From positions 1 through 64,000 of the forward strand of contig JAFGEL010000065.1 in assembly GCA_016931615.1 (NCBI GenBank): 64,000 nt of DNA. Direction: 5' to 3'. The position numbers and the translations under genes were made by a program. Within the stretch, counting starts at the first letter, position 1; each line of letters opens with the position of its first letter. This DNA is from Desulfuromonadales bacterium. GTDB lineage: Bacteria; Desulfobacterota; Desulfuromonadia; Desulfuromonadales; Geopsychrobacteraceae. Below the pieces are notes generated by a model, which was not told where the DNA came from, did not search any database, and saw only the letters and a list, made by a program, of their open reading frames with translations. This document shows positions 31,163-41,750 of this stretch, piece by piece.

Positions 31163-31480
31163 TCAGCTGCAGGAGATGGTGTCTCCGAAGATTGCTCCGA
31201 CGATGCGGATTGCCTCCGGGGATGTGACCTGGTAGTAGACCTCAACCCCTTCACGGCGACCTGTAATGATATCTTTGTTTTTCAGTAGAGCCAGATGCTG
31301 AGAGACGGTAGCCTGGGGCAGCGCTAGACATTCCCAAATTTTTTTCACGTTGCAGGATTGTGACATGAGTCCGGCAACAATTTTAAGACGAATCGGATGG
31401 CCGAGCACCTTTAGAATTTCGGACTCGCGATCGTAATCCTGCTCCGTATCAAATGGCAGTTTCTCAGTTGCATCAGTCAT
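31163..31480 (-). CDS. ArsR/SmtB family transcriptional regulator
   Basis: ILKVLGHPIRLKIVAGLMSQSCNVKKIWECLALPQATVSQHLALLKNKDIITGRREGVEVYYQV. Confidence 0.93.
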   Translation of the reverse strand: MTDATEKLPFDTEQDYDRESEILKVLGHPIRLKIVAGLMSQSCNVKKIWECLALPQATVSQHLALLKNKDIITGRREGVEVYYQVTSPEAIRIVGAIFGDTISCS

Positions 31481-31618
31481 GTTAGAATCTCCTGTGATAT
31501 TTTGAATATATGGATATTAGTTGTAACGACTATTTTCGTCAAGAAATAGATTTCGGCTGTTTATCTATTCTGTTCTGCGGACAGTATTTTGTTTTGTCTG
31601 CCGGTCTTGGACCTTATG

Positions 31619-32452
31619 CTGACACGAAAAGTTGCTCTTTCTGTGCTGCTGATTCTAAGCTGCGAACTCTGTGCGGTCGCTGTCTTTGCCGATACCCAGT
31701 CCCGCACGTTGAATGATCAGCATCACCCGGTCGAAGCCCTGCTCAACGAACGTCTTGTTTATGATATTTCTTTTCTTTGGTTCGATCATCTGGCCGAAGG
31801 CTTTATCGAATGTACTCCGGGTCCCGACGATGGAACTTTTCTGGTCACTATGGAGGCTAAAACTCTGGGTGTGGCAGCATTTTTTACTCGAAACCGGGTT
31901 GAAAAATTTCAGACCCTGATGCGTATCGGCGATCAGGGTCTGCTCCAGCCATTGTGGCACAGTTCCCACACGTTGCGAGACAGGGCTGAATCACGTAGCG
32001 AAAAAATCACTCAATACACGTTTGACTATAAATCACGGCAGGTTCGCTTTCAGAAAATAAAAAATGGCCAGGCTTATGCCGACCAGTGGTTTGATATGGT
32101 TGATGAACAGATTTTTGACATCCTGTCTGCGCTTTATAACCTGCGGCTGGGGTTTTTCGGTCCTGTCGGTCAACAGCGTATTCTGATCCCGACCTTTCAT
32201 CGCAAGGGGCGACAGGAGATTATCGTCGCTCCGTTGTTGAACATCAGTAAAAAAGATGAACGTTTTTTTGCCCCGGATCCGATCCGTACACGAATTCTGG
32301 TCGATCCATCTGTTTTTGGTACCAAGGGCCGGGATATCTTTGCCGGCTTTGATTCATCGCTGAGACCGCAAAGAGGTATTATTAAAAATGTGATCGGACT
32401 GGGAGATGTCAAGGGGGTTTTGCGCTCTCCAGCTCACCATCAAGGAGGTTAG
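31619..32452 (+). CDS. DUF3108 domain-containing secreted protein
   Basis: Signal peptide; LLNERLVYDISFLWFDHLAEGFIE; DILSALYNLR pattern. Confidence 0.8.
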   Translation: MTRKVALSVLLILSCELCAVAVFADTQSRTLNDQHHPVEALLNERLVYDISFLWFDHLAEGFIECTPGPDDGTFLVTMEAKTLGVAAFFTRNRVEKFQTLMRIGDQGLLQPLWHSSHTLRDRAESRSEKITQYTFDYKSRQVRFQKIKNGQAYADQWFDMVDEQIFDILSALYNLRLGFFGPVGQQRILIPTFHRKGRQEIIVAPLLNISKKDERFFAPDPIRTRILVDPSVFGTKGRDIFAGFDSSLRPQRGIIKNVIGLGDVKGVLRSPAHHQGG

Positions 32453-32454
32453 CC

Positions 32455-34110
32455 ATGTCGGAGCATGATAGAATTTTCGTCATTGGACATCGTAATCCCG
32501 ATACGGATTCAATCTGCAGCGCAATTGCCTATGCCGAGCTCAGACGTCAACAGGGGTTGGCCGGTGTTCAGCCGGCCCGCGCCGGAAACATCAATCACCA
32601 GACCCAGTTCATTCTGGATCATCTCAATGTCGCTATCCCCCAGCTTCTCTCCGATGTGCATCCACGTATCAGGGATGTGGTGACCGAGAAGGTCATATCG
32701 ATTCATGAGTCAGCCCCCATGTCAAAAGCGATTGAGTTGTATCACAGGCATCACATCAGGATGCTGCCCGTTGTCGACGACGACCAGCGTCCGAAAGGGC
32801 TGCTGATGCTCAAGCAGGCAACGGAGTTCTTCCTGGTACCTGCCGAGCCGCAAAAGCTGCGGCGCGTTCGGGCTACCCTTAATTCGATTCAAGACTGTCT
32901 GGGAGCACAAGCTTATTCTCTGATAGATGCGGACCGGCTCGATGATTTAAACCTTTATGTGGGGGCCCGCCGGGAAGCGAGCTTCAAGCGTTGGGTTGAC
33001 GAAATCATTCCTGAACGGACAATTCTGATCACTGGTGACCGGCCCGGCATCCAGACTCTTGCCGTTGACGCAGGTGTTCGTTTGCTGATTATTTCCGGCG
33101 GCTCCAAAGTAGAACCGGAACTGCTTGAACGTGCTGAGGAAAAAGGTGTTTCAATTCTTGTCAGTCAATATGATACGGCCAACTGCGTCTGGTTGACGCG
33201 GATGGCGATGCCGGTCGGTTCGTTGATTGATGATAATTATATGGTCATTAAACCGAACGAGTTGTTGGAGGATTTACGCTTCAAGCTCGCTCACGGCAAG
33301 CAGGCAGGAGCAATTGTCTGTTCACCTGACGGGCGGGTTGAAGGCATTGCGACGAAAAGTCATTTGATCAAAACGTCGCCACTTAAGCTGATTCTGGTTG
33401 ATCATAATGAGCTCTCACAGGCCGTTCCGGGAGCTGATAAAGTTGAAATTATCGAAGTGATCGACCATCATCGGCTGGGCAATTTCCATACTGACCTGCC
33501 GATCAGGTTCATCAATCAACCCCTGGGCAGTACCTGCTCGCTCGTGGCGACTCTTTACCAACAGGCCGGAATTGAACCGGATAAGAAGGTTGCCGGCTTG
33601 CTGCTGGCGGGGCTGTTGTCGGACACGGTAATTCTGAAGTCACCGACCGCAACTGATATTGATCGCCAACTGATTCCCTGGCTGGAAAAGCTTTCCGGCC
33701 TCGATCACCAGGAGTTCGGTTCCCAGCTGTTCGCGGCCGGAAGTCCAATGGCCAGTGGTACTCCGGCGCGTAAGCTGATCTTTACCGATTTCAAAGAGTA
33801 CCAGGTCAATGATCATGTGCTCGGTCTCGGGCAGGTTGAAGTGGTCAACTTTCATACCTTTTATCAGCGTCAGGACGAGTTGACGCAAGAGTTGAAAAAA
33901 ATCCGCGATGAAAAAAATTACGAACTTGCAGCCCTGTTGGTCACGGACATTGTCATGGAGACCAGTCTGCTGGTCACTGCCGGACCGAATGAACTGCCGT
34001 TTATTATCGGTTATCCTCAGGAGGGTGAAAATCTCTACCGTTTAAAGGGCGTTTTGTCGCGTAAAAAGCAGTTGGTTCCTCATCTGCTGAAAGTTTTCAA
34101 AGGGGCGTGA
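32455..34110 (+). CDS. Manganese-dependent inorganic pyrophosphatase, CBS/DRTGG-regulated family II
   Basis: [24 protein letters not shown] regions, [32 protein letters not shown]. Confidence 0.95.
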   Translation: MSEHDRIFVIGHRNPDTDSICSAIAYAELRRQQGLAGVQPARAGNINHQTQFILDHLNVAIPQLLSDVHPRIRDVVTEKVISIHESAPMSKAIELYHRHHIRMLPVVDDDQRPKGLLMLKQATEFFLVPAEPQKLRRVRATLNSIQDCLGAQAYSLIDADRLDDLNLYVGARREASFKRWVDEIIPERTILITGDRPGIQTLAVDAGVRLLIISGGSKVEPELLERAEEKGVSILVSQYDTANCVWLTRMAMPVGSLIDDNYMVIKPNELLEDLRFKLAHGKQAGAIVCSPDGRVEGIATKSHLIKTSPLKLILVDHNELSQAVPGADKVEIIEVIDHHRLGNFHTDLPIRFINQPLGSTCSLVATLYQQAGIEPDKKVAGLLLAGLLSDTVILKSPTATDIDRQLIPWLEKLSGLDHQEFGSQLFAAGSPMASGTPARKLIFTDFKEYQVNDHVLGLGQVEVVNFHTFYQRQDELTQELKKIRDEKNYELAALLVTDIVMETSLLVTAGPNELPFIIGYPQEGENLYRLKGVLSRKKQLVPHLLKVFKGA

Positions 34111-36161
34111 CGTTGAAGAAGACGCTCCAGCTCTTCGGCGCTGGTAGTCGCGGGTAAACAACTTTTGGCTGTGCATAACCAGGCGGTGGTGCGGTTGTTC
34201 AGGCACGTCTTGTCAGCACACCAGGGAACAAGCCTGCCGATTTCATTGGTTTCGTCGACGATCAGAGTCAGCAGTTGCGGCCGGAACTGACTGACCACCG
34301 AATGCCACTTAGCATCCAATTGTTTACTGTTGCGGACAATGACCAGGGTCAATTGCTCTGATAATGAAAGGTCAAGAGCCTGAAGCAGAAAGGCAAAAGC
34401 GGTCGGATAGCTGTCGGCCTGGCTGAGATGGAGCTCAAGAAGCTTGTTTCCCTGGGTTTCCAGCGTCTTCTGCCCTGTCAGCCTGGCGAGGCGCAGCAGA
34501 TTGAAAGCGGTGACCGAAGCTGCGGCCGGGACCGCACCATCCTGCCGGTTGCGGCCTCTTCCCATGCCCGGGGTGAAGGCCCGCTCCGCATCAAAGTACT
34601 CCCCATTGTTGCCGCGAAATTTTTCATCGCAGATTTTATTGAGTTTCAGGGCTGTTTCAAGATAACGCCGGTCAGGTTCAGCTAAAAAAAGCTCGGTCAG
34701 GCCACGAATAAAATAAGCATAATCTTCGTGAAAGCCTTCAACCGCGGTTTCGCCATCACGATAGCGTCGCTTGAGTGTTCCGTTGGTGAAAAGGGTGTTG
34801 TTGATAAAATCGACGGCTGCGCGGGCTGCGCTCAGGTAATCGTCACGCTCAAAGAGCAACCCGGCCCGAGCGAGTGAGGCGATCATTAAACCGTTCCAGC
34901 CGCTCAATATTTTATCGTCAAGGTGGGGATGTGGTCGTCGCTCGCGATTGTTCAGCAGCTTGGTCCTGATCTGATTCAATTGTGCAGACAGTTCGTCTTC
35001 ACTCAGCCGATTCTGTTCGGCCAGTTGTTTCAGGGACCGGGTGCGATAAAGGATATTACGTCCTTCGAAGTTGCCTTCAGCGGTTATATTGTAGACGGTT
35101 GAAAATAAATTTTTCTCTTTCGCCGACAGAACTGAACCAAGCTCATTCAGGGACCAGAGATAGTAAGTTCCTTCGGCTCCCTCCGAGTCGGCATCCTCGC
35201 CACAGTAAAAGCCGCCCTGAGGATGTTGAAGTTCGCGAAGTACGTAATCGAGAACATCTTCGGCGGCCCGTTTGAAATGTTTTTGACCGGTGACCTGCCA
35301 GGCGTCCAGGTAGGCGTCACTGATCAGGGCCTGATCGTAGAGCATCTTTTCGAAGTGTGGAACCAACCAGCGCTCGTCAACCGAATAACGATGAAGTCCA
35401 CCTCCCAGCTGATCGGTTATCCCCCCCTGTGCTATGCTGTTCAGGGTTTCAACTGCCATCCACTGAGACTCGGCATTGTCGAAGCGTTGGGCCAGCCGCA
35501 GCAGTAGTGCAGGGTTATGGGGTTGCGGGAACTTAGGCGGTGATCCGAAGCCTGCGTGCTTGGTGTCAAAAAGACTGCGATAGCTGTGTAGTACATTGCC
35601 AAGGATTCTTTGCGACAATTCCCGTTCGCTTCGGGTATTTTCAAACTCTTCCAGGGCTTGCGAAAGTTGCTTGCCCGCGTTGATCAGATCTTCCCGTTGA
35701 GACGCCCAGAGTTCAGCAACTTTATCAATAATGTCAGTAAAACCTGGAGAACGTCCCTGCGCCAGTTTTGGAACGTAGGTCATGGCGTAAAAGGGGAGTC
35801 CCGTCGGAGTTAAAAATAGATTCAGGGGCCAGCCTCCATGACCATTCATCATATGACAGGCATGCATGAAACTGGCGTCGATATCGGGACGCTCTTCTCT
35901 GTCAACCTTGATGGAAATACAGTGCTGATTGAGTTTGGTGGCGATCTGCTCATCTTCAAAGGATTCATGAGCCATGACATGGCACCAGTGGCAGGTCGAG
36001 TAACCGATAGAAACGAATATCGGTTTGTTCTCTTCCTCAGCTTTTTTCAGGGCCTCCTCACACCAGGGATACCAGTCAACCGGATTCTCGACATGCTGCA
36101 ACAGGTAGGGACTCTTTTCGTCTTTGAGATGATTCAATTTATTGGGAGCAGTCGTCATCAT
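34080..36161 (-). CDS. Thioredoxin domain-containing protein (YyaL/SPATA20 family)
   Basis: [62 protein letters not shown]. Confidence 0.96.
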   Translation of the reverse strand: MMTTAPNKLNHLKDEKSPYLLQHVENPVDWYPWCEEALKKAEEENKPIFVSIGYSTCHWCHVMAHESFEDEQIATKLNQHCISIKVDREERPDIDASFMHACHMMNGHGGWPLNLFLTPTGLPFYAMTYVPKLAQGRSPGFTDIIDKVAELWASQREDLINAGKQLSQALEEFENTRSERELSQRILGNVLHSYRSLFDTKHAGFGSPPKFPQPHNPALLLRLAQRFDNAESQWMAVETLNSIAQGGITDQLGGGLHRYSVDERWLVPHFEKMLYDQALISDAYLDAWQVTGQKHFKRAAEDVLDYVLRELQHPQGGFYCGEDADSEGAEGTYYLWSLNELGSVLSAKEKNLFSTVYNITAEGNFEGRNILYRTRSLKQLAEQNRLSEDELSAQLNQIRTKLLNNRERRPHPHLDDKILSGWNGLMIASLARAGLLFERDDYLSAARAAVDFINNTLFTNGTLKRRYRDGETAVEGFHEDYAYFIRGLTELFLAEPDRRYLETALKLNKICDEKFRGNNGEYFDAERAFTPGMGRGRNRQDGAVPAAASVTAFNLLRLARLTGQKTLETQGNKLLELHLSQADSYPTAFAFLLQALDLSLSEQLTLVIVRNSKQLDAKWHSVVSQFRPQLLTLIVDETNEIGRLVPWCADKTCLNNRTTAWLCTAKSCLPATTSAEELERLLQRHAPLKTFSR

Positions 36162-36228
36162 ACCATCCTCACTAAGTCTGTTATTTTATTATCAGCGAGT
36201 GAATATGGCTAAGACAAGTGTTGAAGGC

Positions 36229-36300
36229 AAAAAATAGCCCCGCGTCAGGAGGGAGAACACGAGGCAAAAATCTTTCTTGAGAGAGAGTTTACTTACCTTT
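36229..36300 (-). ncRNA. Candidate small RNA A (about 72 nt) with anti-Shine-Dalgarno terminator loop
   Basis: TTGACT-N16-TATAAT at 36334..36307 (minus); terminator GCCTCGTGTT-CTCCCTCCT-GACGCGGGGC-TATTTTTT; no supported ORF; contains CTCTCTCTC. Confidence 0.6.
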
Positions 36301-36306
36301 AAGGCA

Positions 36307-36334
36307 ATTATACTCAGATAAAAATTAAAGTCAA
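36307..36334 (-). promoter_or_regulatory. Sigma-70 promoter of candidate small RNA A
   Basis: Minus strand TTGACT-N16-TATAAT. Confidence 0.65.
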
Positions 36335-36370
36335 TTAAATAATAAAAAAAAATAAATATAGATAAATGAG

Positions 36371-36401
36371 ATTGGTCGAGCTGGTTTGAAGCTCGACCAA
36401 T
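36371..36401 (-). terminator. Perfect 12-bp hairpin downstream of the cytochrome gene
   Basis: ATTGGTCGAGCT-ggtttga-AGCTCGACCAAT (plus-strand reading); T-rich but not immediately adjacent tract on minus strand. Confidence 0.6.
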
Positions 36402-36446
36402 CAGAGAGATGCAAGTGCTCAAGTGGTCATCGATGCTGCTGAAAAG

Positions 36447-36767
36447 TTATTTAATATGGCATTCCTTGCATTTGGTGGGACCCTTTTGAGATTCTTTGTG
36501 GCAGTCTTTGCAAAGCTGGTGAAAAGCATCTTTTGCTTGCGGTGCTTGCGGATCGACGCCATGACAACTCTTACACTGGGCAAAATCACCCGTGTGGTGG
36601 CAGGTTGCGCAATCGGTGTAAGACTGATGTGCAGCATGTTGGAACGTCACGGTTCCCATTTTGGGTGTGTACTTGACTTCTGGTGGCCCCTGGCTTTCAG
36701 CAACAACAAATGTCGCCACTGATAGTGCAAGAATCACACTTGAACAAAGAATCCAGAACTTAGACAT
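36447..36767 (-). CDS. Small periplasmic multiheme cytochrome (c3/c7 family, four CxxCH)
   Basis: Signal peptide; CATCH, CKSCH, CKDCH, CKECH; SD AAAGGAGGT before ATG at 36767. Confidence 0.92.
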   Translation of the reverse strand: MSKFWILCSSVILALSVATFVVAESQGPPEVKYTPKMGTVTFQHAAHQSYTDCATCHHTGDFAQCKSCHGVDPQAPQAKDAFHQLCKDCHKESQKGPTKCKECHIK

Positions 36768-37015
36768 GTTTGACCTCCTTTTAATGATTGTCGAGTGGTA
36801 TCTGGTGCGTGACTGAACTATTTCATATTTTTTGGGGTGTTTCATCAGACATCGCATTGAATGTCGTAAGATGTCGACAAAGAATTACCTGATTTCAGTC
36901 AGTTGGGAAAATTATCGGAAAGACCAGAGCCAAGCATGGCGAACGGGTATTCCTATGTTTACAGCATGACCGGCACTCTGTTAGAATCCTGCAATCCTCT
37001 TTTTTAAGGCGTTTC

Positions 37016-37933
37016 ATGGACTCAATACCATCTCAATCTGTTGCGATCGATGGTCACAGTGTTCGCAGGATCAGAGAAGAAAAGCGCTTGACCCAGCTCT
37101 ACGTAGCCAAAGTGGTCGGGGTCACAACAGATACGGTTTCGCGCTGGGAGAATAATCGCTATCCGACAATTCGTCGTGACAACGCGATAAATCTGGCCGA
37201 GGCTCTTGAGGTGGAGCTCGATGATATTCTCAAGCACGATCTCGAAACCGACGCTTCTTTGGCTGAGTTACCGCGTGAAAGTAGAAATGTCTATAAAAGT
37301 GTCATCACCGGGGTCGCCCTGCTGGTTATATTAATAGCAGCGATACTTTTGTGGGTGCGACAGCAACCCGGGGCCTCTCCACTGATTCAAGCGCGAAGGA
37401 TTGTTCCGAATTTCGGGGCGGATGGCAGCCGAATTTTAATTCAGGTTCAGATTTCGAGTGGAAAGCCGCTGAAAGGGATGATCCTGAAGGAGAAATTTCC
37501 GCCGGGCTGGCAGCTGATTGACTCGGTTCCCGTTGCCTCGAGCGTGGAGGCTGAAGCGGGTGGCGCACGGTGGATTTTCAGAAACCCCGCCCAGGAGATG
37601 AAAGTCTATTATCTGCTCCGGATAGACCAGCGCGATGGGGTGGATGATGAGGCCCAGATCAGCGGTGAAGTCATCGCCAATCCGGATGGTTCGCATACCG
37701 TGGTGGCCCTTGAACAGGATGGCCGGATCAAGATCAAACCACGCCACTGGGCTGACCGCAACGGTGATATGGTTATTGATGACCTGGAAATTCTGGCCGT
37801 ATCTGAGTTAACGGAAACCACCGGGGACCTTGATCTTGAATGGGACTTGATTGAAGAAATCTGGGAAGAGGGGAGTTATTCCTGGGATCCCGAAAAAAAA
37901 GTCTTCACCCCGGTCCCGCAGCCAAACGATTAA
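37016..37933 (+). CDS. XRE-family HTH regulator with TM segment and extracytoplasmic C-terminal domain ending in an EF-hand
   Basis: RIREEKRLTQLYVAKVVGVTTDTVSRWENNRYPTIRRDNAINLAEAL; TM SVITGVALLVILIAAILLWV; DRNGDMVIDDLE. Confidence 0.88.
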   Translation: MDSIPSQSVAIDGHSVRRIREEKRLTQLYVAKVVGVTTDTVSRWENNRYPTIRRDNAINLAEALEVELDDILKHDLETDASLAELPRESRNVYKSVITGVALLVILIAAILLWVRQQPGASPLIQARRIVPNFGADGSRILIQVQISSGKPLKGMILKEKFPPGWQLIDSVPVASSVEAEAGGARWIFRNPAQEMKVYYLLRIDQRDGVDDEAQISGEVIANPDGSHTVVALEQDGRIKIKPRHWADRNGDMVIDDLEILAVSELTETTGDLDLEWDLIEEIWEEGSYSWDPEKKVFTPVPQPND

Positions 37934-37957
37934 ATTTTCTACGCGAATAAAAAGACT

Positions 37958-37986
37958 TTGACAACCTTTGGCGTGGTTTTTAGAAT
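37958..37986 (+). promoter_or_regulatory. Sigma-70 promoter for the polyprenyl synthase
   Basis: TTGACA-N17-TAGAAT. Confidence 0.7.
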
Positions 37987-38069
37987 ATCGGTTCCGCTGG
38001 GTGTCTTGAGGTGGGGCGAGGCTGAATGAGAATCTTTTTCTTTATATTTTAAAGGCTTGTGCATTTATT

Positions 38070-39038
38070 ATGGAATCAGTCGTTGCTCTGTTGAAAGATG
38101 ATATGCTCGCTGTTGAGAAGCAGTTTGAAAAACACCTGGCTTCCGATGTGCAGTTGATCAGCCAGGTAGGTCAATATGTTCTTTCCAGCGGCGGTAAGCG
38201 TATCCGTCCCATGCTGCTCATCCTGGCGTCCCGCCTGGGTCATTATCGCGGCGATAAGCATATCGAACTGGCCAGCGTGGTTGAATTTATTCATACTGCC
38301 ACCCTGCTGCATGATGATGTTGTTGATAGTGCCAGTCTGCGTCGGGGCAACCGTTCAGCTAATTCTGTCTGGGGAAATCAGGCCTCCGTGCTGGTGGGGG
38401 ATTTTCTTTTTGCCAAATCCTTTTCGGTGATGGTCGGTTCTGAAAGTCTTAAAATCCTGCAGATTCTTTCGGATACCACAACCCAGCTGGCGGAAGGTGA
38501 AATCCTCCAACTGATTAATACCTGTGACCTTGATGTCAATGAGCAACGTTATCTGCAGGTCGTCCGTGATAAAACCGCCATTCTGATCGCTGCCGCCTGT
38601 CAGGTCGGAGGGGTTCTTGCCGGCGTTGACGAACAGAAAGAAGCTGCTCTGCGCGAATTCGGTCTGGAAATCGGCACGGCATTTCAGTTGATGGATGATG
38701 CTCTCGATTACGTGGCCGATCAGGAAGATTTCGGTAAGGAAAAAGGGCACGACCTGTATGAAGGCAAGATGACTCTGCCGCTTATTCACGTCTATGCTTC
38801 AGCGGATGATGGAGAGCGGCGTGAAATTGCCAGAATCGTTGAAGCGGAAGAGCTGAGTAAGCAGGACCTTGCCTATGTTTGTCAGCTGATTGAAGTGCGC
38901 GGCGGGATCGAATACACGCGGAAAAAAGCCCAGGAGAGAATTGACAAAGCCAAACGACAGCTCGAGATCTTCCCTGATTCACAGATTCGACAGGCACTCT
39001 TTACCCTTGCCGACTTTGTTGTGGCCCGCAATAAGTAA
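38070..39038 (+). CDS. ispB: Polyprenyl (octaprenyl-type) diphosphate synthase
   Basis: SSGGKRIRPMLLILASRL, LLHDDVVDSASLRRG, LMDDALDYVADQEDFGKEKGHDLYEGKMTLPLI. Confidence 0.94.
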   Translation: MESVVALLKDDMLAVEKQFEKHLASDVQLISQVGQYVLSSGGKRIRPMLLILASRLGHYRGDKHIELASVVEFIHTATLLHDDVVDSASLRRGNRSANSVWGNQASVLVGDFLFAKSFSVMVGSESLKILQILSDTTTQLAEGEILQLINTCDLDVNEQRYLQVVRDKTAILIAAACQVGGVLAGVDEQKEAALREFGLEIGTAFQLMDDALDYVADQEDFGKEKGHDLYEGKMTLPLIHVYASADDGERREIARIVEAEELSKQDLAYVCQLIEVRGGIEYTRKKAQERIDKAKRQLEIFPDSQIRQALFTLADFVVARNK

Positions 39039-39101
39039 CTCACTTCTGCAGCCAGCCTCTGCCGCTAGGACTCAGTCGCGTTTTCGTCTATACTCCCAAT
39101 C

Positions 39102-41624
39102 ATGTTACGTTTGAATCTGCATAGAAAAGTCCTTGGGGCCTTCCTTCTCTTATCCCTGGTTCCCCTGGGATTTCTGCTGTTCAATTCACAACACAGTTTA
39201 CGCCTGGTTGAAGGGATTCTGCGTCAAAGAACGACTGAAGCGTTGGATTCCCAGGCGGCCAGAGCCCTTGAACAAAGGGCGCAAATGGTGGCGCTTCAGG
39301 TTTCCTCTTTTCTCCATGAGGTTGAAGGTGATCTTCTTGATTTAGCCCTGTTGCCCCAAGCAGAAGAGGTGTATCTCGATTTCTGCTGGAGCCATCAGCG
39401 TGACCTCTGGTTTCGTCGCGGAACCAACCAATCTCCGATCGAAGTTCGTGAAAAGATGCTTCTCTACAGCGAACTGACGTATATCGATTCTTCAGGAATG
39501 GAAAAACTACGTGTCGTAGATGGCCGTCCCAGTCACCAGTACCGTAATGTCGCTGACCCCCGACAGACAACTTACAAGCATGAAACCTATTTTCAGCAGA
39601 CGGCCAAACTCATCAAGGGTCAGATCTGGGTTTCACGCCTGAATGGCTGGTATGTCAGCCGCGATGAGCAGTTGAGAGGCGCGGAAACGCCCCTTGAAGC
39701 CGTTCAGGGGACACCCTACCGCGGTGTGATCCGTTTCGCCACGCCGATATATCGCGATGAGCAATTTCAAGGGATTGTGATGCTGTCCCTCGATCACCGC
39801 CATCTGATGGAATTTACCCAGCACATCAACCCGATTGGCGACGAAGACGTGGTTTTTCCATCTTATGCCAGTGGTAACTATGCCTTCATGTTTGATGATG
39901 ACGGGTGGACGATTGCTCATCCGAAATACTGGGATATACGTGGTTATGACTCCACGGGAAAACTGGTCCCGGCTTATACCGAACAAACTCCAGAGGAGGA
40001 CATTCGGGCAGGTAGAATTCCTTTTAATTTGCTGGCTGCCGGATTTATTCACCCCAACTATCCCAAAGCGGCCGAGGCCGTCAGGCTGGGCAAGTCGGGC
40101 GTTCTGGACACGACAAATATCGGCGGTTCTAATAAAATCATGGCCTTCGCCCCGATTCGTTACGCCCAGGGGGTGTATGAACAATTCGGGGTTTTCGGTG
40201 GTATCACTATCGGGGCGGAAATCGATCAGTTTCACCAGCCTGCTGTTGCGGCTGCCGAGTTGATCGAGCATGAAATCAATAATTACCTGATGCAGTCCTG
40301 GCTGGTGATCTCGTTGACGATCTTTTTTGTTGTCGCTTCAGCGTATATGTTGTCGAACAGTATTGTTCGTCCGCTGCTGTCATTGACGGAGGGGACGCGA
40401 AGAATGATTCACGGACACATGACTCCCCAGGTCAAGGTGCGCACAAACGATGAAGTCGGAGCCCTGGCGGAATCCTTCAACAATATGGTTGATGAGCTCA
40501 ATCAGCGACGTCAGAGATTGCTGCAAACTCTTCAGGCCTTGCGTCTGTCGCGTAAAGAAATTATCCGTGAGCGTAATTTCAAGGATACGGTCTTTGAAAA
40601 TATAGAAACGGGGCTCATGACCTTTGATGCCGAACGTAAAGTCACATCGGTCAATGGACCAGCCTGCCAGATCCTGCACGTCAGCAGGCCGGGCAAGAAT
40701 TGTGACTGGCAGACTTTGCTGGCCGACTGGCCTGAGCTGCTTGATGTGCTGAGAGACTGGTTTTCCGCCAGTGAAGCCGGGGAGGAGAGGACGTTCCGCC
40801 TCTATGTGCCCCTGGAAAGGCAGGGGCAGCATCTGACCTATCGCATTGCCATGTTCCCCCTGAGTTTCCGTCAGCAGGACGGTTGGCTGGTGACTATCGA
40901 AGATTTAACCGAACGGGTCAATATGCGTCAGCAGATGGCGCGCATGGACCGTCTGGCGTCACTGGGGCGGATGTCGGCGGGGATTGCCCATGAAGTACGT
41001 AATCCGCTGACAGGTGTCAGCCTGCTGCTTGATGAACTGCATGATCGTCTGCTGGGGCAGGAAACGGACCAGCAGCTGATTCGGCGCGCGCTTGGGGAGA
41101 TTGAACGGCTCGAAGCTCTCGTCAACGAAATGCTGCATTTTTCGACCATGCCGGAACCACAGCTCGCTATGGGACAGATTGCCGAGGTCATTCAGGACTC
41201 GCTCTTTCTTCTGCGTAAGCAGTGCCAGAGGCAGAAGGTCGTTCTGGTCGAAAAGATAGCGCCGGATCTTCCTGATATTATGATGGATGCGGACCGCATT
41301 AAGCAGGTGCTTCTTAATCTTTTCAACAATGCCCTGGAAGCGATGCCCCAGGGAGGGGAATTAACCATCCATGTCCGGTCGTTAAAAGATTCTATCCAGA
41401 TAGAAATCAAAGATACCGGCGTGGGGATTGCTGAAGAACGACTGCCGTTGATTTTTGAGCCGTTTTTTACCAGCAAAGGTCAGGGGACCGGTCTCGGCCT
41501 GGCCATAAGTTACAATATTATCTCTGATCATGGCGGTGAGCTGAGTATCAACAGTAAACTCGGTTCTGGAACCATTGCTGTGATCAGCCTTCCCATCAAA
41601 TCTTATGGCGAAAATAAGCCATGA
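39102..41624 (+). CDS. Sensor histidine kinase (periplasmic sensor, HAMP, PAS-like, HisKA, HATPase)
   Basis: [67 protein letters not shown]. Confidence 0.95.
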   Translation: MLRLNLHRKVLGAFLLLSLVPLGFLLFNSQHSLRLVEGILRQRTTEALDSQAARALEQRAQMVALQVSSFLHEVEGDLLDLALLPQAEEVYLDFCWSHQRDLWFRRGTNQSPIEVREKMLLYSELTYIDSSGMEKLRVVDGRPSHQYRNVADPRQTTYKHETYFQQTAKLIKGQIWVSRLNGWYVSRDEQLRGAETPLEAVQGTPYRGVIRFATPIYRDEQFQGIVMLSLDHRHLMEFTQHINPIGDEDVVFPSYASGNYAFMFDDDGWTIAHPKYWDIRGYDSTGKLVPAYTEQTPEEDIRAGRIPFNLLAAGFIHPNYPKAAEAVRLGKSGVLDTTNIGGSNKIMAFAPIRYAQGVYEQFGVFGGITIGAEIDQFHQPAVAAAELIEHEINNYLMQSWLVISLTIFFVVASAYMLSNSIVRPLLSLTEGTRRMIHGHMTPQVKVRTNDEVGALAESFNNMVDELNQRRQRLLQTLQALRLSRKEIIRERNFKDTVFENIETGLMTFDAERKVTSVNGPACQILHVSRPGKNCDWQTLLADWPELLDVLRDWFSASEAGEERTFRLYVPLERQGQHLTYRIAMFPLSFRQQDGWLVTIEDLTERVNMRQQMARMDRLASLGRMSAGIAHEVRNPLTGVSLLLDELHDRLLGQETDQQLIRRALGEIERLEALVNEMLHFSTMPEPQLAMGQIAEVIQDSLFLLRKQCQRQKVVLVEKIAPDLPDIMMDADRIKQVLLNLFNNALEAMPQGGELTIHVRSLKDSIQIEIKDTGVGIAEERLPLIFEPFFTSKGQGTGLGLAISYNIISDHGGELSINSKLGSGTIAVISLPIKSYGENKP

Positions 41625-41750
41625 GCTAAGGATCTCCCAGGTATCTTCGCAGCCATTTTTTTCGAAATGGCTAAAAATCACCATTTTTCTTGAGAATTTT
41701 AAAAATTTCTGATTTTATCTGTGCATATCTGACGTGGCTGGAGTTGACGC

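Noticed and set aside
36192-36422. 76-aa minus-strand ORF over the AT-rich region
   Set aside because: Low-complexity translation, no SD, and it spans the promoter and terminator of candidate small RNA A and the preceding hairpin; non-coding is more likely.
36997-37016. Possible sigma-54 site upstream of the XRE gene (CCGGCACTCTGTTAGAATCCTGC)
   Set aside because: The GG to GC spacing does not equal 10 nt.
41664-41690. AGCCATTT...AAATGGCT inverted repeat between kinase and regulator genes
   Set aside because: No T tract after the stem; could be an operator or chance, too little evidence to call.
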